A stretch of 64,000 nt of DNA. It comes from Sulfuricurvum sp. GTDB taxonomy: Bacteria; Campylobacterota; Campylobacteria; Campylobacterales; Sulfurimonadaceae. The translations under genes were made by a program, and so were the position numbers. The notes beneath the pieces are model-generated. The model ran no database searches, was not told the origin of the DNA, and worked only from the letters and a program-made list of their open reading frames with translations. Location: the NCBI GenBank assembly GCA_028718525.1, contig JAQULP010000012.1:1-64000 (forward strand), given 5' to 3'. Shown here piece by piece: positions 8,646 to 16,598 of this stretch. Numbering within the stretch: the stretch's first letter is position 1; each line of letters starts with the position of its first letter.

Positions 8646-10085
8646 CGAACCGTTAGCATTTTTTATCCCTCCGCTTAAGAAGAGTGGAGATTTTGTGAAA
8701 ATATTCATACTTTCGATGCGTGAAAGCAGTTTCATAGACGGGTCATACTCTTCTAAATCAGAGCCCAGTTCCAACGTACTGATAATGGCTCTACCGACAA
8801 TGTGTCGGCCTGTTTTCCCTGATTTATTAAGAGTCCTGATTCCCCAGATATTATGCATTACCATGACATTGGACTCATACGTTCCGATATAGAGCAAAAC
8901 ATGCCCTTTGAGATAGATAATTGTTTCGAAGGGAATCCCCTTTTGTTTAATAACCGCTAATTTTTCATCATTCGAAAGCGTTGATAAGGGGAATATTTCC
9001 CCCTTTTTGGATTGTGAAGCAGAATTACGGGGGAGCCAAAATCCGAAAGGGGTATACATATCACGAATCATTGAGGAACAATCACGTTCTCCAAACATTC
9101 CGCCCCATCCGTAGGTATTATTCAACATTTGGGTTCCTATAAGGGTTAAATCACTTTTATTGAGTTTGCTTATCCCCAGCCGAGCCGATTTTTTGGGAAT
9201 CGATAATAGACTTACCATACCGCCGATATCGATCGTTTTTACATAATAACGTTCACCGTCTTCATGATCAAAAGGGAGAACCATCCCTACCCTAGAGTAA
9301 CTTCTAAATCGGCTGGATGAATCTAATAACGGAACATTGTCTTCAATGGGGAAGACTTTTTCTGATTTTTGTAAAAGTGTAGATATAGACCCCTCAATAA
9401 CGGTTACCCCCTCAGAAGGGACCCAACCGGAAGCATTATTGGTAAAAATATAGCTCCATGCACCGTCTTTGGAAGTATGGGAGAGAAATACCGGTTCATT
9501 AAAATTGACACTGCTGTTTTGGAGAAGATCAAACGGAAACCCTTCACCGGCCAGCGCCGGATTCTTATATAAGGGCTTATCGGTGGGAAAGGCTCTTAGA
9601 TTCATCCATTTTAGGGTAACCGCTTTTTGACTGATACTGCCGTACGATTCAAAATTGGATTGATATTTAATCTGATCGAACCATGAAGAGGGAACAGGGA
9701 TGAGATTACTACCGTATCCCTTTTTATAAACGCGCAAAGGCCATAAAACACTCTCAATACTTTGGGGTGGAGCTTTATAACACCAAGGTGAATAATAACG
9801 ACTAAAAAAACTGTTTTGTTCCTCTAAAAAGTTATCGTAATCTCTGGCATTCTGATCAATATATGGTGACATGGATTGATCAAATCGCTCTAATTCACTT
9901 ATTTTGGGGCCAAATTCAACCACTGGGGTATCACTTTCTTGAAGAAGCGACTCGTTTGATTCACTTTGATTTTGGTCTTTGACAGGACATATAGCGGTAT
10001 TGATTGATTTCGATATTTCGGGAGAATGCGAACTGCATCCGGAAAAAATCAATATAACACCACTTATCCAAAGCGCTATTTTCAT
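8631..10085 (-). CDS. SH3-domain NlpC/P60-family peptidase, lipoprotein
   Basis: 484 aa from ATG 10085, which has AGGAA 6 nt upstream. The protein begins with a lipoprotein signal (MKIALWISGVILIFSGC; lipobox FSGC). The longest ORF starts 54 codons earlier inside the S24 gene and is not supported. Bacterial SH3 domains occupy roughly residues 170-330. A C-terminal NlpC/P60 domain has Cys in GERDCSSMIRD, His in KGHVLLYIG and a later His in MHNIWGI. Related enzymes cut gamma-D-Glu-diaminopimelate bonds in peptidoglycan peptides. Role in cell-wall turnover is inferred. Confidence 0.8.
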   Translation of the reverse strand: MKIALWISGVILIFSGCSSHSPEISKSINTAICPVKDQNQSESNESLLQESDTPVVEFGPKISELERFDQSMSPYIDQNARDYDNFLEEQNSFFSRYYSPWCYKAPPQSIESVLWPLRVYKKGYGSNLIPVPSSWFDQIKYQSNFESYGSISQKAVTLKWMNLRAFPTDKPLYKNPALAGEGFPFDLLQNSSVNFNEPVFLSHTSKDGAWSYIFTNNASGWVPSEGVTVIEGSISTLLQKSEKVFPIEDNVPLLDSSSRFRSYSRVGMVLPFDHEDGERYYVKTIDIGGMVSLLSIPKKSARLGISKLNKSDLTLIGTQMLNNTYGWGGMFGERDCSSMIRDMYTPFGFWLPRNSASQSKKGEIFPLSTLSNDEKLAVIKQKGIPFETIIYLKGHVLLYIGTYESNVMVMHNIWGIRTLNKSGKTGRHIVGRAIISTLELGSDLEEYDPSMKLLSRIESMNIFTKSPLFLSGGIKNANGSKKPL

Positions 10086-10098
10086 ACTATTCCTACTA

Positions 10099-10758
10099 TT
10101 ATTCAACTCCACCGAAGCGCCCGACAACTCGACCGATAATTTCAACTTCATCTTTTCGGGCAACATACGTAGGATAATCTTTATTGTCTGAAATAATATC
10201 AAGTTTGCCATCAATCCGTACTTGTAGACGTTTAATAAACAAACCATGCTCTGTCCGTATGGTAAAGATACCTCCGCGACTCAAATCAGTTTTTGAACGA
10301 TTAACAAATACGATATCGTTATAGCTAAAGGAAGGTTCCATCGAATCTCCCGAAACATTAATGGCTTCTATATGGCGTAGCTCTTTTTCACCACCCAGTG
10401 ATACAACAAAATTTTCTTCTAACATTAACGGTTCATAAGAGAGTTCGTCATTTTCCGCCCCACCCCCTGCAGAGGCGCTTACCGATGAGAAGTAGCGCAC
10501 CATGTAAAAACGGTTAGTCGGTTCAATAAGACTTTCCGGAGATTGATTATACAAAAGCCAATTAATTGCGATGGAACGTTTTGCACAAAAATCGAGCAGT
10601 TCGGTAAAAGGAATTTTATTCCGTTTTTTCATCGTAGCAAAATTCATTTGTGTGATATCTAATAACTCAGCTACATCTTTATCAAATACTTTCTTATCGG
10701 GAAATTCGGATGAGACGATATCTTTAATCGTTTCAACAATATCACTGAACGTTTTCAT
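10099..10758 (-). CDS. LexA/CI-like S24 transcriptional repressor
   Basis: 219 aa. Residues about 1-70 form a CI-type helix-turn-helix domain. Residues about 120-215 are an S24 peptidase domain with Ser in VSGDSMEPSF and Lys in LFIKRLQ. Between them is SASAGGGAEN, with an Ala-Gly of the type cleaved in LexA/CI proteins, so RecA-stimulated self-cleavage is plausible. AGGAAGG precedes the ATG. It ends 13 nt before the NlpC/P60 lipoprotein and probably shares its transcript. It may be a phage-derived or domesticated regulator; Campylobacterota generally lack LexA. Confidence 0.85.
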   Translation of the reverse strand: MKTFSDIVETIKDIVSSEFPDKKVFDKDVAELLDITQMNFATMKKRNKIPFTELLDFCAKRSIAINWLLYNQSPESLIEPTNRFYMVRYFSSVSASAGGGAENDELSYEPLMLEENFVVSLGGEKELRHIEAINVSGDSMEPSFSYNDIVFVNRSKTDLSRGGIFTIRTEHGLFIKRLQVRIDGKLDIISDNKDYPTYVARKDEVEIIGRVVGRFGGVE

Positions 10759-10802
10759 TAGGCAGTCCTTCCTATTATGGATAATGTATTGTAGGAATTA
10801 TG

Positions 10803-10822
10803 ACATATAAAATCAACATATA
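10803..10822. promoter_or_regulatory. Direct repeats upstream of the S24 repressor
   Basis: ACATATA occurs at 10803-10809 and 10816-10822, 13 bp apart, just upstream of a TACAAT -10 candidate for the repressor gene. A paired site of this type is a plausible autoregulatory operator. Inference only. Confidence 0.35.
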
Positions 10823-10898
10823 TTGCAAAATGAAATATTTTACTTGATTGTTTTTGAATTACTCTACTATTTGTCAAATATGACTCAAGGAGTTTTCA

Positions 10899-10982
10899 AT
10901 GGCACATGTAATTCGTAAAGCAAATACTTGGATGGATTTATTTGAAATGAAGATGGAAAAATGGGCTGAGAAGCTATTTTAG
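10899..10982 (+). CDS. 27-residue microprotein
   Basis: MAHVIRKANTWMDLFEMKME and seven more residues ending KLF. It starts at ATG 10899 with a strong AAGGAG 7 nt upstream and ends in its own terminator hairpin. Amphipathic and Trp-containing, it has no signal peptide or clear membrane span. It is divergent from the S24 repressor and might be under its control (inference). No known family is recognised. Confidence 0.55.
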   Translation: MAHVIRKANTWMDLFEMKMEKWAEKLF

Positions 10983-10995
10983 CCCTTTTTATTTT
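10963..10995. terminator. Terminator overlapping the microprotein stop
   Basis: GGGCT (10963-10967) pairs with AGCCC (10981-10985), followed by TTTTTATTTTTTT. It ends the microprotein transcript. Because the convergent 41-aa gene also ends here, it may act on both strands. Confidence 0.65.
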
Positions 10996-11104
10996 TTTCA
11001 TCTTCTTCATATTTTTCTAAACGTGCAAGATGATAGCCTCGAAAAATATAGAGTAAAAAGAGGACAAAGAGAATGATGACAAGAGTATCTAATATTTGAA
11101 TCAT
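10979..11104 (-). CDS. 41-residue single-pass membrane protein
   Basis: A hydrophobic span (residues about 4-21, LDTLVIILFVLFLLYIF) is followed by a charged tail rich in Glu and Lys. Its ATG lies 1 nt after the trmL stop, so translation is probably coupled to trmL; no independent ribosome-binding site is clear. Its stop overlaps the convergent microprotein stop by 4 nt. Function unknown. Confidence 0.5.
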   Translation of the reverse strand: MIQILDTLVIILFVLFLLYIFRGYHLARLEKYEEDEKNKKG

Positions 11105-11105
11105 G

Positions 11106-11576
11106 TTACATCATCTTTCGGTAAGAAGTAAAATTTTGTTTGATAGCTTCATAAAGGATAATTCCGCTACTGATGGCAAGGTTTAAGCTGCGTCCCTCTT
11201 TCGTCATTGGAATGGTCATTGTTTGAGTAGGATAAGCATCTAGAATTTCTATGGGAATCCCTGACGTTTCACTTCCAAAAAAGAGAAAATCTCCTTCTTG
11301 AAATTCAATATCGAAATACGGACGATCCGTCTTGGTGGTTGCCATGAAAAAACGCTCTGTGCATGGGTTTGCTTTTAAGAATTCTTCAAAATTTTCCCAT
11401 ACATGCAGATCAAGTTTATGCCAATAGTCCAATCCTGCACGCCGTACCGCTTTTTCATCTATGTCAAATCCCAAAGGTTTGATTAGGTGCAGGGTTGAAC
11501 CGGTATTGACACAAAGCCTTCCAATAGTACCGGTATTATTTGGAATTTGCGGAGTGACTAAGACAATGTTAAACAT
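11106..11576 (-). CDS. trmL: tRNA (cytidine/uridine-34-2'-O)-methyltransferase
   Basis: 156 aa SPOUT-fold enzyme that methylates the wobble ribose of tRNA-Leu isoacceptors. Family motifs are visible: PQIPNNTGTIGRLC near the N-terminus, FFGSETSGIP, and MTKEGRSLNLAISSGIILYEA at the knot. Length is normal. It follows purU directly, with its start adjoining the purU stop, and precedes a 41-aa membrane protein. Confidence 0.93.
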   Translation of the reverse strand: MFNIVLVTPQIPNNTGTIGRLCVNTGSTLHLIKPLGFDIDEKAVRRAGLDYWHKLDLHVWENFEEFLKANPCTERFFMATTKTDRPYFDIEFQEGDFLFFGSETSGIPIEILDAYPTQTMTIPMTKEGRSLNLAISSGIILYEAIKQNFTSYRKMM

Positions 11577-12416
11577 TTAAAAAATAATCGTTTTGTTTGC
11601 ATGAACAAAAATACGATCCTCCAATGCAAGTTTTAACGCTTTGGACAAAACAATTTTTTCAACATCACGCCCCAAACGCTGCATCTCTTCCCACCCATAG
11701 GCATGGTTGACCGGGATAACATCCTGAGCGATAATGGGTCCTTCATCGAGATGATTATTGACAAAATGGGCCGTTGCCCCAATAATTTTTACACCGCGTT
11801 CATACGCTTGTTTATACGGATTGGCACCGATAAAGGCAGGGAGGAAGGAGTGATGGATATTGATAATTTTGTCTTCATAGGCTTCTACAAATTTCGGTGT
11901 TAAAATACGCATGTATTTTGCCAAAACTATATAATCGATTTCGCCTAACTCAGAAAGTTGATTTAATACCTGCTGTTCATGCTCATCACGATCATAACCT
12001 ACATGAGATACGGTATAAAACGGGATGTCAAACTTAGAAACTAGCGGTTCAAGAAGATCGTAATTAGAAACCACTCCAACAATGGTCGCATCAAGCTCTC
12101 CCGCTTCATAACGGATAAGAATATCCCCTAACGCATGAGATTCTTTGGTCGCCATTAAAACAATACGCTTTTGTCGCGGTGCGATAACGTCAAGTTCCGC
12201 ATCTTTAGGTAATACAGCCGCAAGTTCCTCCCGAAGGATGTCCGGTGCTATTTCACCGGCAACGACACTACGCATGAAAAATTTATTATGTATTTTATCA
12301 ACGAATTCATTATTAGAAATGATATTCAGATTGCGATTGAAAAATACACTGGACACCTTATATACAAGCCCTTTTTCATCATTACAATGGATTAAAATAC
12401 GATAGTGTTCATTCAT
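11577..12416 (-). CDS. purU: Formyltetrahydrofolate deformylase
   Basis: 279 aa. An N-terminal ACT domain (about residues 1-85) is followed by a formyltransferase-type catalytic domain with LHHSFLPAF-like HHSFLPAFIGANPYKQA, GATAHFV and DEGPIIAQD. It hydrolyses 10-formyl-THF to formate and THF, balancing one-carbon pools. It precedes trmL with no gap. Confidence 0.94.
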   Translation of the reverse strand: MNEHYRILIHCNDEKGLVYKVSSVFFNRNLNIISNNEFVDKIHNKFFMRSVVAGEIAPDILREELAAVLPKDAELDVIAPRQKRIVLMATKESHALGDILIRYEAGELDATIVGVVSNYDLLEPLVSKFDIPFYTVSHVGYDRDEHEQQVLNQLSELGEIDYIVLAKYMRILTPKFVEAYEDKIINIHHSFLPAFIGANPYKQAYERGVKIIGATAHFVNNHLDEGPIIAQDVIPVNHAYGWEEMQRLGRDVEKIVLSKALKLALEDRIFVHANKTIIF

Positions 12417-12447
12417 TATTTTTCCTCAGTTTGGCAAGTGTTTTGGA

Positions 12448-12795
12448 TTATTTGATGGTATCTAGTCGATTATCGATAGTCGCTAAAAGGTATTCAAGAA
12501 AATTCAGCGTCAAATCAACTTTAGCCTCGATTTGAACGTTATTAGGCGACTGGAATCCTTCAAAAAGGACCAGTAAACGTTCTCGGATTCCTTCAAGCAT
12601 CCTCGCTTCATCGTCACGCACGCTTGTCTTAAAAGGTACAGATGGCATCTCAATCGGCTGAGTTTTGGTAATAGTTTCTTCATGAACCGGATGGTTCTCT
12701 TCATGAATAATTTGACTTTTTTCGGTAGGCTGTGCAGTCGTGGCTAATTCTTCTATTTCGGCCAATGTGGATAAAATAACATCTTTTAGTTCCAT
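12448..12795 (-). CDS. Conserved campylobacterial protein, possibly CiaD-like
   Basis: 115 aa from ATG 12795 ([17 protein letters not shown]); a GTG 15 nt upstream is the alternative. It overlaps the preceding TPR gene by 10 nt, so the two are coupled. The N-terminal helix is followed by a low-complexity linker and a conserved-looking C-terminus (RLLVLFEGFQSPNN, LTLNFLEYLLATID). I recall similar C-termini in campylobacterial proteins grouped with Campylobacter invasion antigen D. That link is from memory and not checked. Confidence 0.6.
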   Translation of the reverse strand: MELKDVILSTLAEIEELATTAQPTEKSQIIHEENHPVHEETITKTQPIEMPSVPFKTSVRDDEARMLEGIRERLLVLFEGFQSPNNVQIEAKVDLTLNFLEYLLATIDNRLDTIK

Positions 12796-13034
12796 GCTTT
12801 TAACAACCACCTTTCAAATTGGATAAATTCAGCTTCTTCATCCATTTGGACAAAAAAAGACTTCATTTCATTATTTACCCCTAAAAACTTCTTGCGCATA
12901 CCTGAAAGGCGCCGAATCGCAATTTTGGCATCCGCGTTTGAAGGGTCTTTTTTTAGAATCTCTTTGTATATTTCAAGGGCATCTTCTTTAAGCCCTTGAA
13001 GTTCGTAAATATTTGCGAGAGTTAAAGTTTGCAT
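12786..13034 (-). CDS. Small TPR-repeat protein
   Basis: 82 aa with one clear tetratricopeptide repeat ([20 protein letters not shown] and the following helix) plus a C-terminal helical extension. It overlaps leuB upstream by 13 nt and the CiaD-like gene downstream by 10 nt, forming one overlapping unit leuD-leuB-TPR-CiaD-like. Probably a protein-interaction module; partner unknown. Confidence 0.7.
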   Translation of the reverse strand: MQTLTLANIYELQGLKEDALEIYKEILKKDPSNADAKIAIRRLSGMRKKFLGVNNEMKSFFVQMDEEAEFIQFERWLLKAWN

Positions 13035-14101
13035 TTGGCTGCAAAATTAGCGATAATGGAACCCATTTCGCTGGTAGAACAGATCTCTTTTGCATCGTAT
13101 CCTGCAATATCTTTAGTTCGATACCCTTCTGCCAACGCTTGTTTGATGCCGAAATCAATACGATCGGCCGCACGATTTTCACCTAATGCAAAACGGAGCA
13201 TCATTGATGCGCTTGCTATGGTTGCAATCGGATTTGCGATCCCCTGCCCTGCAATATCCGGAGCGGATCCGTGAATCGGTTCATAAACACCAATAGCAGC
13301 GCCAACCGATGCAGACGGTAATAAGCCGATCGAACCTGAGAGCATACTGGCCTCATCACTTAAAATGTCTCCAAATATATTTCCGGTCAAAATGACATCA
13401 AACTGTTTCGGATCACGGATCAACTGCATAGCGGCATTATCGACATACATATGGCTGAGTTCAACTTCCGGATACTCTTGAGCTACCTCTTCAACCACTT
13501 CACGCCATAATTGGCTAACATCCAAGACATTGGCTTTGTCAACAGAGCACACCTTTTTAGAACGTTCCATCGCAATTTTGAATGCAACATGGGCGATACG
13601 GATGACTTCATCACGGCTGTATACCATCGTATTCCAACCCTTATTCTCATCGCGTCCTTTCGGTTCGCCGAAATAAATGCCGCCAATCAATTCACGAACA
13701 ACCATTAAATCAACACCCTTTACGATCTCCGGTTTTAATGAGCTTGCATTAACGAGTTCATCATAAACATTTGCGGGACGGAGGTTGGCGAAGACACCAA
13801 GCTCTTTACGAAAACGGAGCAACCCGCTCTCCGGACGTTTCTCTCTTGGAAGCGTATCCCATTTTTGCCCACCGATCGCTCCGAATAAAACAGCATCACT
13901 GGCCAACGAGATATCGATCGTTTCTTGAGGAAGGGGATCTCCGGTGGCATCTACCGCACACCCTCCCATCAACGCTTCCTGATAGTTGAATTCAAGGTCC
14001 TCACACGCGGCTACGGCATCTAATACCTTTACGGCTTCATCAACGATTTCAGGGCCGATTCCATCCCCTTTAATAAGTGCTATATTATAACTTTTCATCA
14101 A
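13022..14101 (-). CDS. leuB: 3-isopropylmalate dehydrogenase
   Basis: 359 aa. It oxidatively decarboxylates 3-isopropylmalate in leucine synthesis. Motifs: [13 protein letters not shown], the substrate-binding [14 protein letters not shown], and [19 protein letters not shown] plus [18 protein letters not shown]. It begins directly after the leuD stop and overlaps the TPR gene. Confidence 0.96.
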   Translation of the reverse strand: MMKSYNIALIKGDGIGPEIVDEAVKVLDAVAACEDLEFNYQEALMGGCAVDATGDPLPQETIDISLASDAVLFGAIGGQKWDTLPREKRPESGLLRFRKELGVFANLRPANVYDELVNASSLKPEIVKGVDLMVVRELIGGIYFGEPKGRDENKGWNTMVYSRDEVIRIAHVAFKIAMERSKKVCSVDKANVLDVSQLWREVVEEVAQEYPEVELSHMYVDNAAMQLIRDPKQFDVILTGNIFGDILSDEASMLSGSIGLLPSASVGAAIGVYEPIHGSAPDIAGQGIANPIATIASASMMLRFALGENRAADRIDFGIKQALAEGYRTKDIAGYDAKEICSTSEMGSIIANFAAKCKL

Positions 14102-14605
14102 TTATTTCTCCTGTACGGCAATTTCAGCGCTTGCGTAATTCATAAGGCCGCCTGCGGTAATAAGTTCTTGCATAAACGGTGGAATCGGAATAAATTTATA
14201 AACTTTTCCGGTTGTGACGTTGGTAATCGTACCTGCGTCCATATCAATACTGACACTCTCGCCCTCTTTGATTTCAAGGCTTTCAGGAAGTTCTAAAATA
14301 GGTAGCCCCATGTTAAATGCATTACGGTAAAAAATGCGGGCAAATGTTGGTGCGATAACGGCTGCAACACCGGCGGCTTTTAACGCGATAGGGGCATGTT
14401 CACGTGATGAACCGCATCCGAAGTTCTCATCGGCAACGATAATATCTCCCGGAGTCATTTTAGAGACAAATGTCGGATCCGCATCTTCCATGACATGTTT
14501 TGCCAGTTCTTTGGGATCAGAAGTATTAAGATAACGAGCAGCGATGATCAAATCGGTATCAATATCTTTACCGAAATTCCAAACTTTGCCTTCAATTTTT
14601 TGCAT
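14102..14605 (-). CDS. leuD: 3-isopropylmalate dehydratase small subunit
   Basis: 167 aa. It partners LeuC (not in the window) to isomerise 2- to 3-isopropylmalate. Motifs: GKDIDTDLIIAARYLN, ENFGCGSSREHAP and ARIFYRNAFNMGLPIL. The start at ATG 14605 has AGGAT 5 nt upstream and the family N-terminus; the 15-residue longer ORF is unlikely. A TATAAT -10 box lies at 14637-14642. Confidence 0.95.
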   Translation of the reverse strand: MQKIEGKVWNFGKDIDTDLIIAARYLNTSDPKELAKHVMEDADPTFVSKMTPGDIIVADENFGCGSSREHAPIALKAAGVAAVIAPTFARIFYRNAFNMGLPILELPESLEIKEGESVSIDMDAGTITNVTTGKVYKFIPIPPFMQELITAGGLMNYASAEIAVQEK

Positions 14606-14636
14606 CAAAAATCCTGTGGTACGTAAAATTAGGTGG

Positions 14637-14718
14637 ATTATAGCCAACAAGAGTTGAAAGAGATTTAAAATCTCATCCGGAAAACTCAGAAAAGAAAGGT
14701 AATATTATAAAATATTAC
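14637..14718 (-). promoter_or_regulatory. leuD promoter with two perfect palindromes upstream
   Basis: On the minus strand TATAAT lies at plus 14637-14642, about 32 bp before leuD. Upstream are GAGATTT-A-AAATCTC (14660-14674) and GTAATATT-ATAA-AATATTAC (14699-14718). The first sits near where a -35 would be and could be an operator for a leucine-pathway regulator. The second could end flgG transcription or be a second operator. No assay is possible here. Confidence 0.45.
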
Positions 14719-14827
14719 ATGATTGTATTTTAGTTTCAAAATAATGAGATCGATGAATATTGCACTTACCAAAAAGCTGTCAATGCTAAAAGCATCGGCA
14801 AACTTTGGAAATCAACAAAATCAATTA

Positions 14828-15616
14828 TTATCGTTTGATTCCATTAGTGGTCGCAAGCATTTCATCACTGGTTGTAATAACTTTTGAATTTGCATCGTAT
14901 GCACGCTGTCCGGTTATCAGGTCAGTTAATTCCACAACGAGCTGAACGTTTGAAAGTTCAACAAACCCTTGACGAATATTGCCGAGGCCGTTTTCACCGG
15001 GAGTCCCTTCTACAGCTTGCCCCGAACTGTCCGTTTCAACAAACAGGTTATCTCCCATGGCATGTAACCCTGCAGGATTAATAAAATTGGTAAGGGAAAT
15101 TTGCCCTATCTGGGTTGCTTGAGCCTGTCCAGCCTGAGTCACACTGACGATACCGTCGGTTCCGATACTGATATTAATCGCATCTTCGGGAACAACAACT
15201 TCCGGAACAAGCGTGTATCCATCGGAATTAACCAAAGTGCCGTTTTGGTCAACTTTAAATGAGCCGTTACGGCTGTAGACTTCCGTACCGTTTGGAAGTT
15301 GAAGTTTGAAAAATCCTTTTCCTGTAATGGCCATATCAAGGTTATTATCGGTTTGTTTAAGACTCCCCTCGGTAAAAATCTTGTTAATAGCCGTCGGACG
15401 TACCCCAAGTCCCACTTCAATACCTGTAGGAGATTTAGTCGTGTCACTGGTAGATGTCCCCGCATAAGTCATGACCTTATACATCAAATCGGCAAATTCG
15501 GCACGGGATTTTTTGTATCCCATTGTATTGACGTTGGCAATATTATTGGCGGTAGTATCAATTTGCGTTTGCATTGCCAGCATTCCGGTAGAGCTGGTAT
15601 AAAGTGATTGCATCAT
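14828..15616 (-). CDS. flgG: Flagellar distal rod protein FlgG
   Basis: 262 aa, the usual FlgG length. The N-terminal rod motif (TSSTGMLAMQTQIDTTANNIANVNTMGYKK) and C-terminal QGFVELSNVQLVVELTDLITGQRAY are both present. It polymerises into the distal rod outside the inner membrane after export by the flagellar type III apparatus. AGGAG lies 9 nt before the first of two adjacent ATGs. It follows flgF by 13 nt under the sigma-54 promoter. Confidence 0.95.
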   Translation of the reverse strand: MMQSLYTSSTGMLAMQTQIDTTANNIANVNTMGYKKSRAEFADLMYKVMTYAGTSTSDTTKSPTGIEVGLGVRPTAINKIFTEGSLKQTDNNLDMAITGKGFFKLQLPNGTEVYSRNGSFKVDQNGTLVNSDGYTLVPEVVVPEDAINISIGTDGIVSVTQAGQAQATQIGQISLTNFINPAGLHAMGDNLFVETDSSGQAVEGTPGENGLGNIRQGFVELSNVQLVVELTDLITGQRAYDANSKVITTSDEMLATTNGIKR

Positions 15617-15629
15617 GGTTTAATTCTCC

Positions 15630-16451
15630 TTAGTTTTTGCCGGCTATTTTTTGGATAGCTTCGGTGTTCATATCATTCATTTGGGCATCCATTGCTTTTT
15701 GATACATCCCGACTAAGCGATTCGCCTCTACCAAGGCTATCATCTCATTGACCGCATTGACATTGCTTTTTTCGACAAATCCCTGCATGACTCCTCCGCT
15801 TTCCGTTTGGGGAGTCAACGGATCGGCTTGATCCGGAATATAAAGGTTCCCCCCCTCTTTGAGTAAGGTACGAAGATTTTGCGGCTCTACGACTAAAAGT
15901 TTTTTATTGGCTACCATTTGTGTTGATCCGGGGACATTCGTCATAATCTGTCCATTTTTATCAATCGTCACAATACTATCCTGAGGATTGAGCGTAATAG
16001 CCGTTTTTGTTTGAAAATAATCACTTGAAAGGACTTCATACCCTTGCTTATTAACCAGCTTCCCTTCATCGTTCAATGTAAACGTACCGTCACGCGTCAA
16101 ACGAATTCCTTGCGGCGTATTAACTGCGAAAAACTGCCCCTCTTTGGAAAGGGCCAAATCAAATGTATTGTCCGTTCTTTGCATAGCGCCCAGCGAATGA
16201 TCGGTATAGGCATCCGTAATCATGGGGACACGGCTTAACGAACGGTTTAAATACTGTGCAGCCTCTTCCGTGTGATTTGCAATCGGAAGATCACTTTGCG
16301 CTTCTTTATAAAGACGGACGAAATCTCCGGTAATTAACTGGTCTTTTTTGTATCCCGCAGTATTGGCATTGGCAAGATTGGAAGCAATCGTATCTAGCCG
16401 ATTGAATTGCGCTACCATTCCGCCTGTTGCCGCATAATATCCAGTTTGCAT
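15630..16451 (-). CDS. flgF: Flagellar proximal rod protein FlgF (hook-basal body family)
   Basis: 273 aa from ATG 16451 (MQTGYYAATGGMVAQFNRLD). The upstream 13-residue extension would run into the promoter. Rod-family N-terminus (IASNLANANTAGYKK) and C-terminus (QGFVEKSNVNAVNEMIALVEANR) are present. It could be named flgG-like, but its position ahead of a full FlgG and its length fit FlgF. Confidence 0.88.
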   Translation of the reverse strand: MQTGYYAATGGMVAQFNRLDTIASNLANANTAGYKKDQLITGDFVRLYKEAQSDLPIANHTEEAAQYLNRSLSRVPMITDAYTDHSLGAMQRTDNTFDLALSKEGQFFAVNTPQGIRLTRDGTFTLNDEGKLVNKQGYEVLSSDYFQTKTAITLNPQDSIVTIDKNGQIMTNVPGSTQMVANKKLLVVEPQNLRTLLKEGGNLYIPDQADPLTPQTESGGVMQGFVEKSNVNAVNEMIALVEANRLVGMYQKAMDAQMNDMNTEAIQKIAGKN

Positions 16452-16485
16452 CCTGCACCCTTGTGGAGTAATAATTTTAAAAGAA

Positions 16486-16501
16486 AGCAACTACCGTTCC
16501 A
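16486..16501 (-). promoter_or_regulatory. Sigma-54 (RpoN) promoter of flgFG
   Basis: Minus-strand TGGAACGGTAGTTGCT matches the -24/-12 consensus TGGCACG-N4-TTGCW with one mismatch. It lies 35 bp before the flgF start. Rod and hook genes are RpoN-controlled in Campylobacter and Helicobacter, which supports the call. Confidence 0.75.
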
Positions 16502-16557
16502 TTATAGATAAAAACAATATTTATCCATGCTAATTACAGCTTTAAGAAATATTTCGG

Positions 16558-16563
16558 TATAAT
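16558..16563 (+). promoter_or_regulatory. -10 box of rpoD (TATAAT)
   Basis: CGGTATAATCC lies 36 bp before the rpoD ATG, with AAGGGAG between. It is back to back with the flgF sigma-54 promoter, so the 147-bp gap is a divergent control region. Confidence 0.65.
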
Positions 16564-16598
16564 CCACCTCTTTTTAACGTAAGGGAGTCTTCCTCAGC

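Noticed and set aside
10085-10247. 54-codon N-terminal extension of the NlpC/P60 lipoprotein
   Set aside because: Lies within the S24 repressor gene; a signal peptide with lipobox and a ribosome-binding site mark ATG 10085 as the start.
14753-14886. Short plus-strand frame starting ATGAATATTGC between leuD and flgG
   Set aside because: No ribosome-binding site, and most of its length is antisense to the flgG end.
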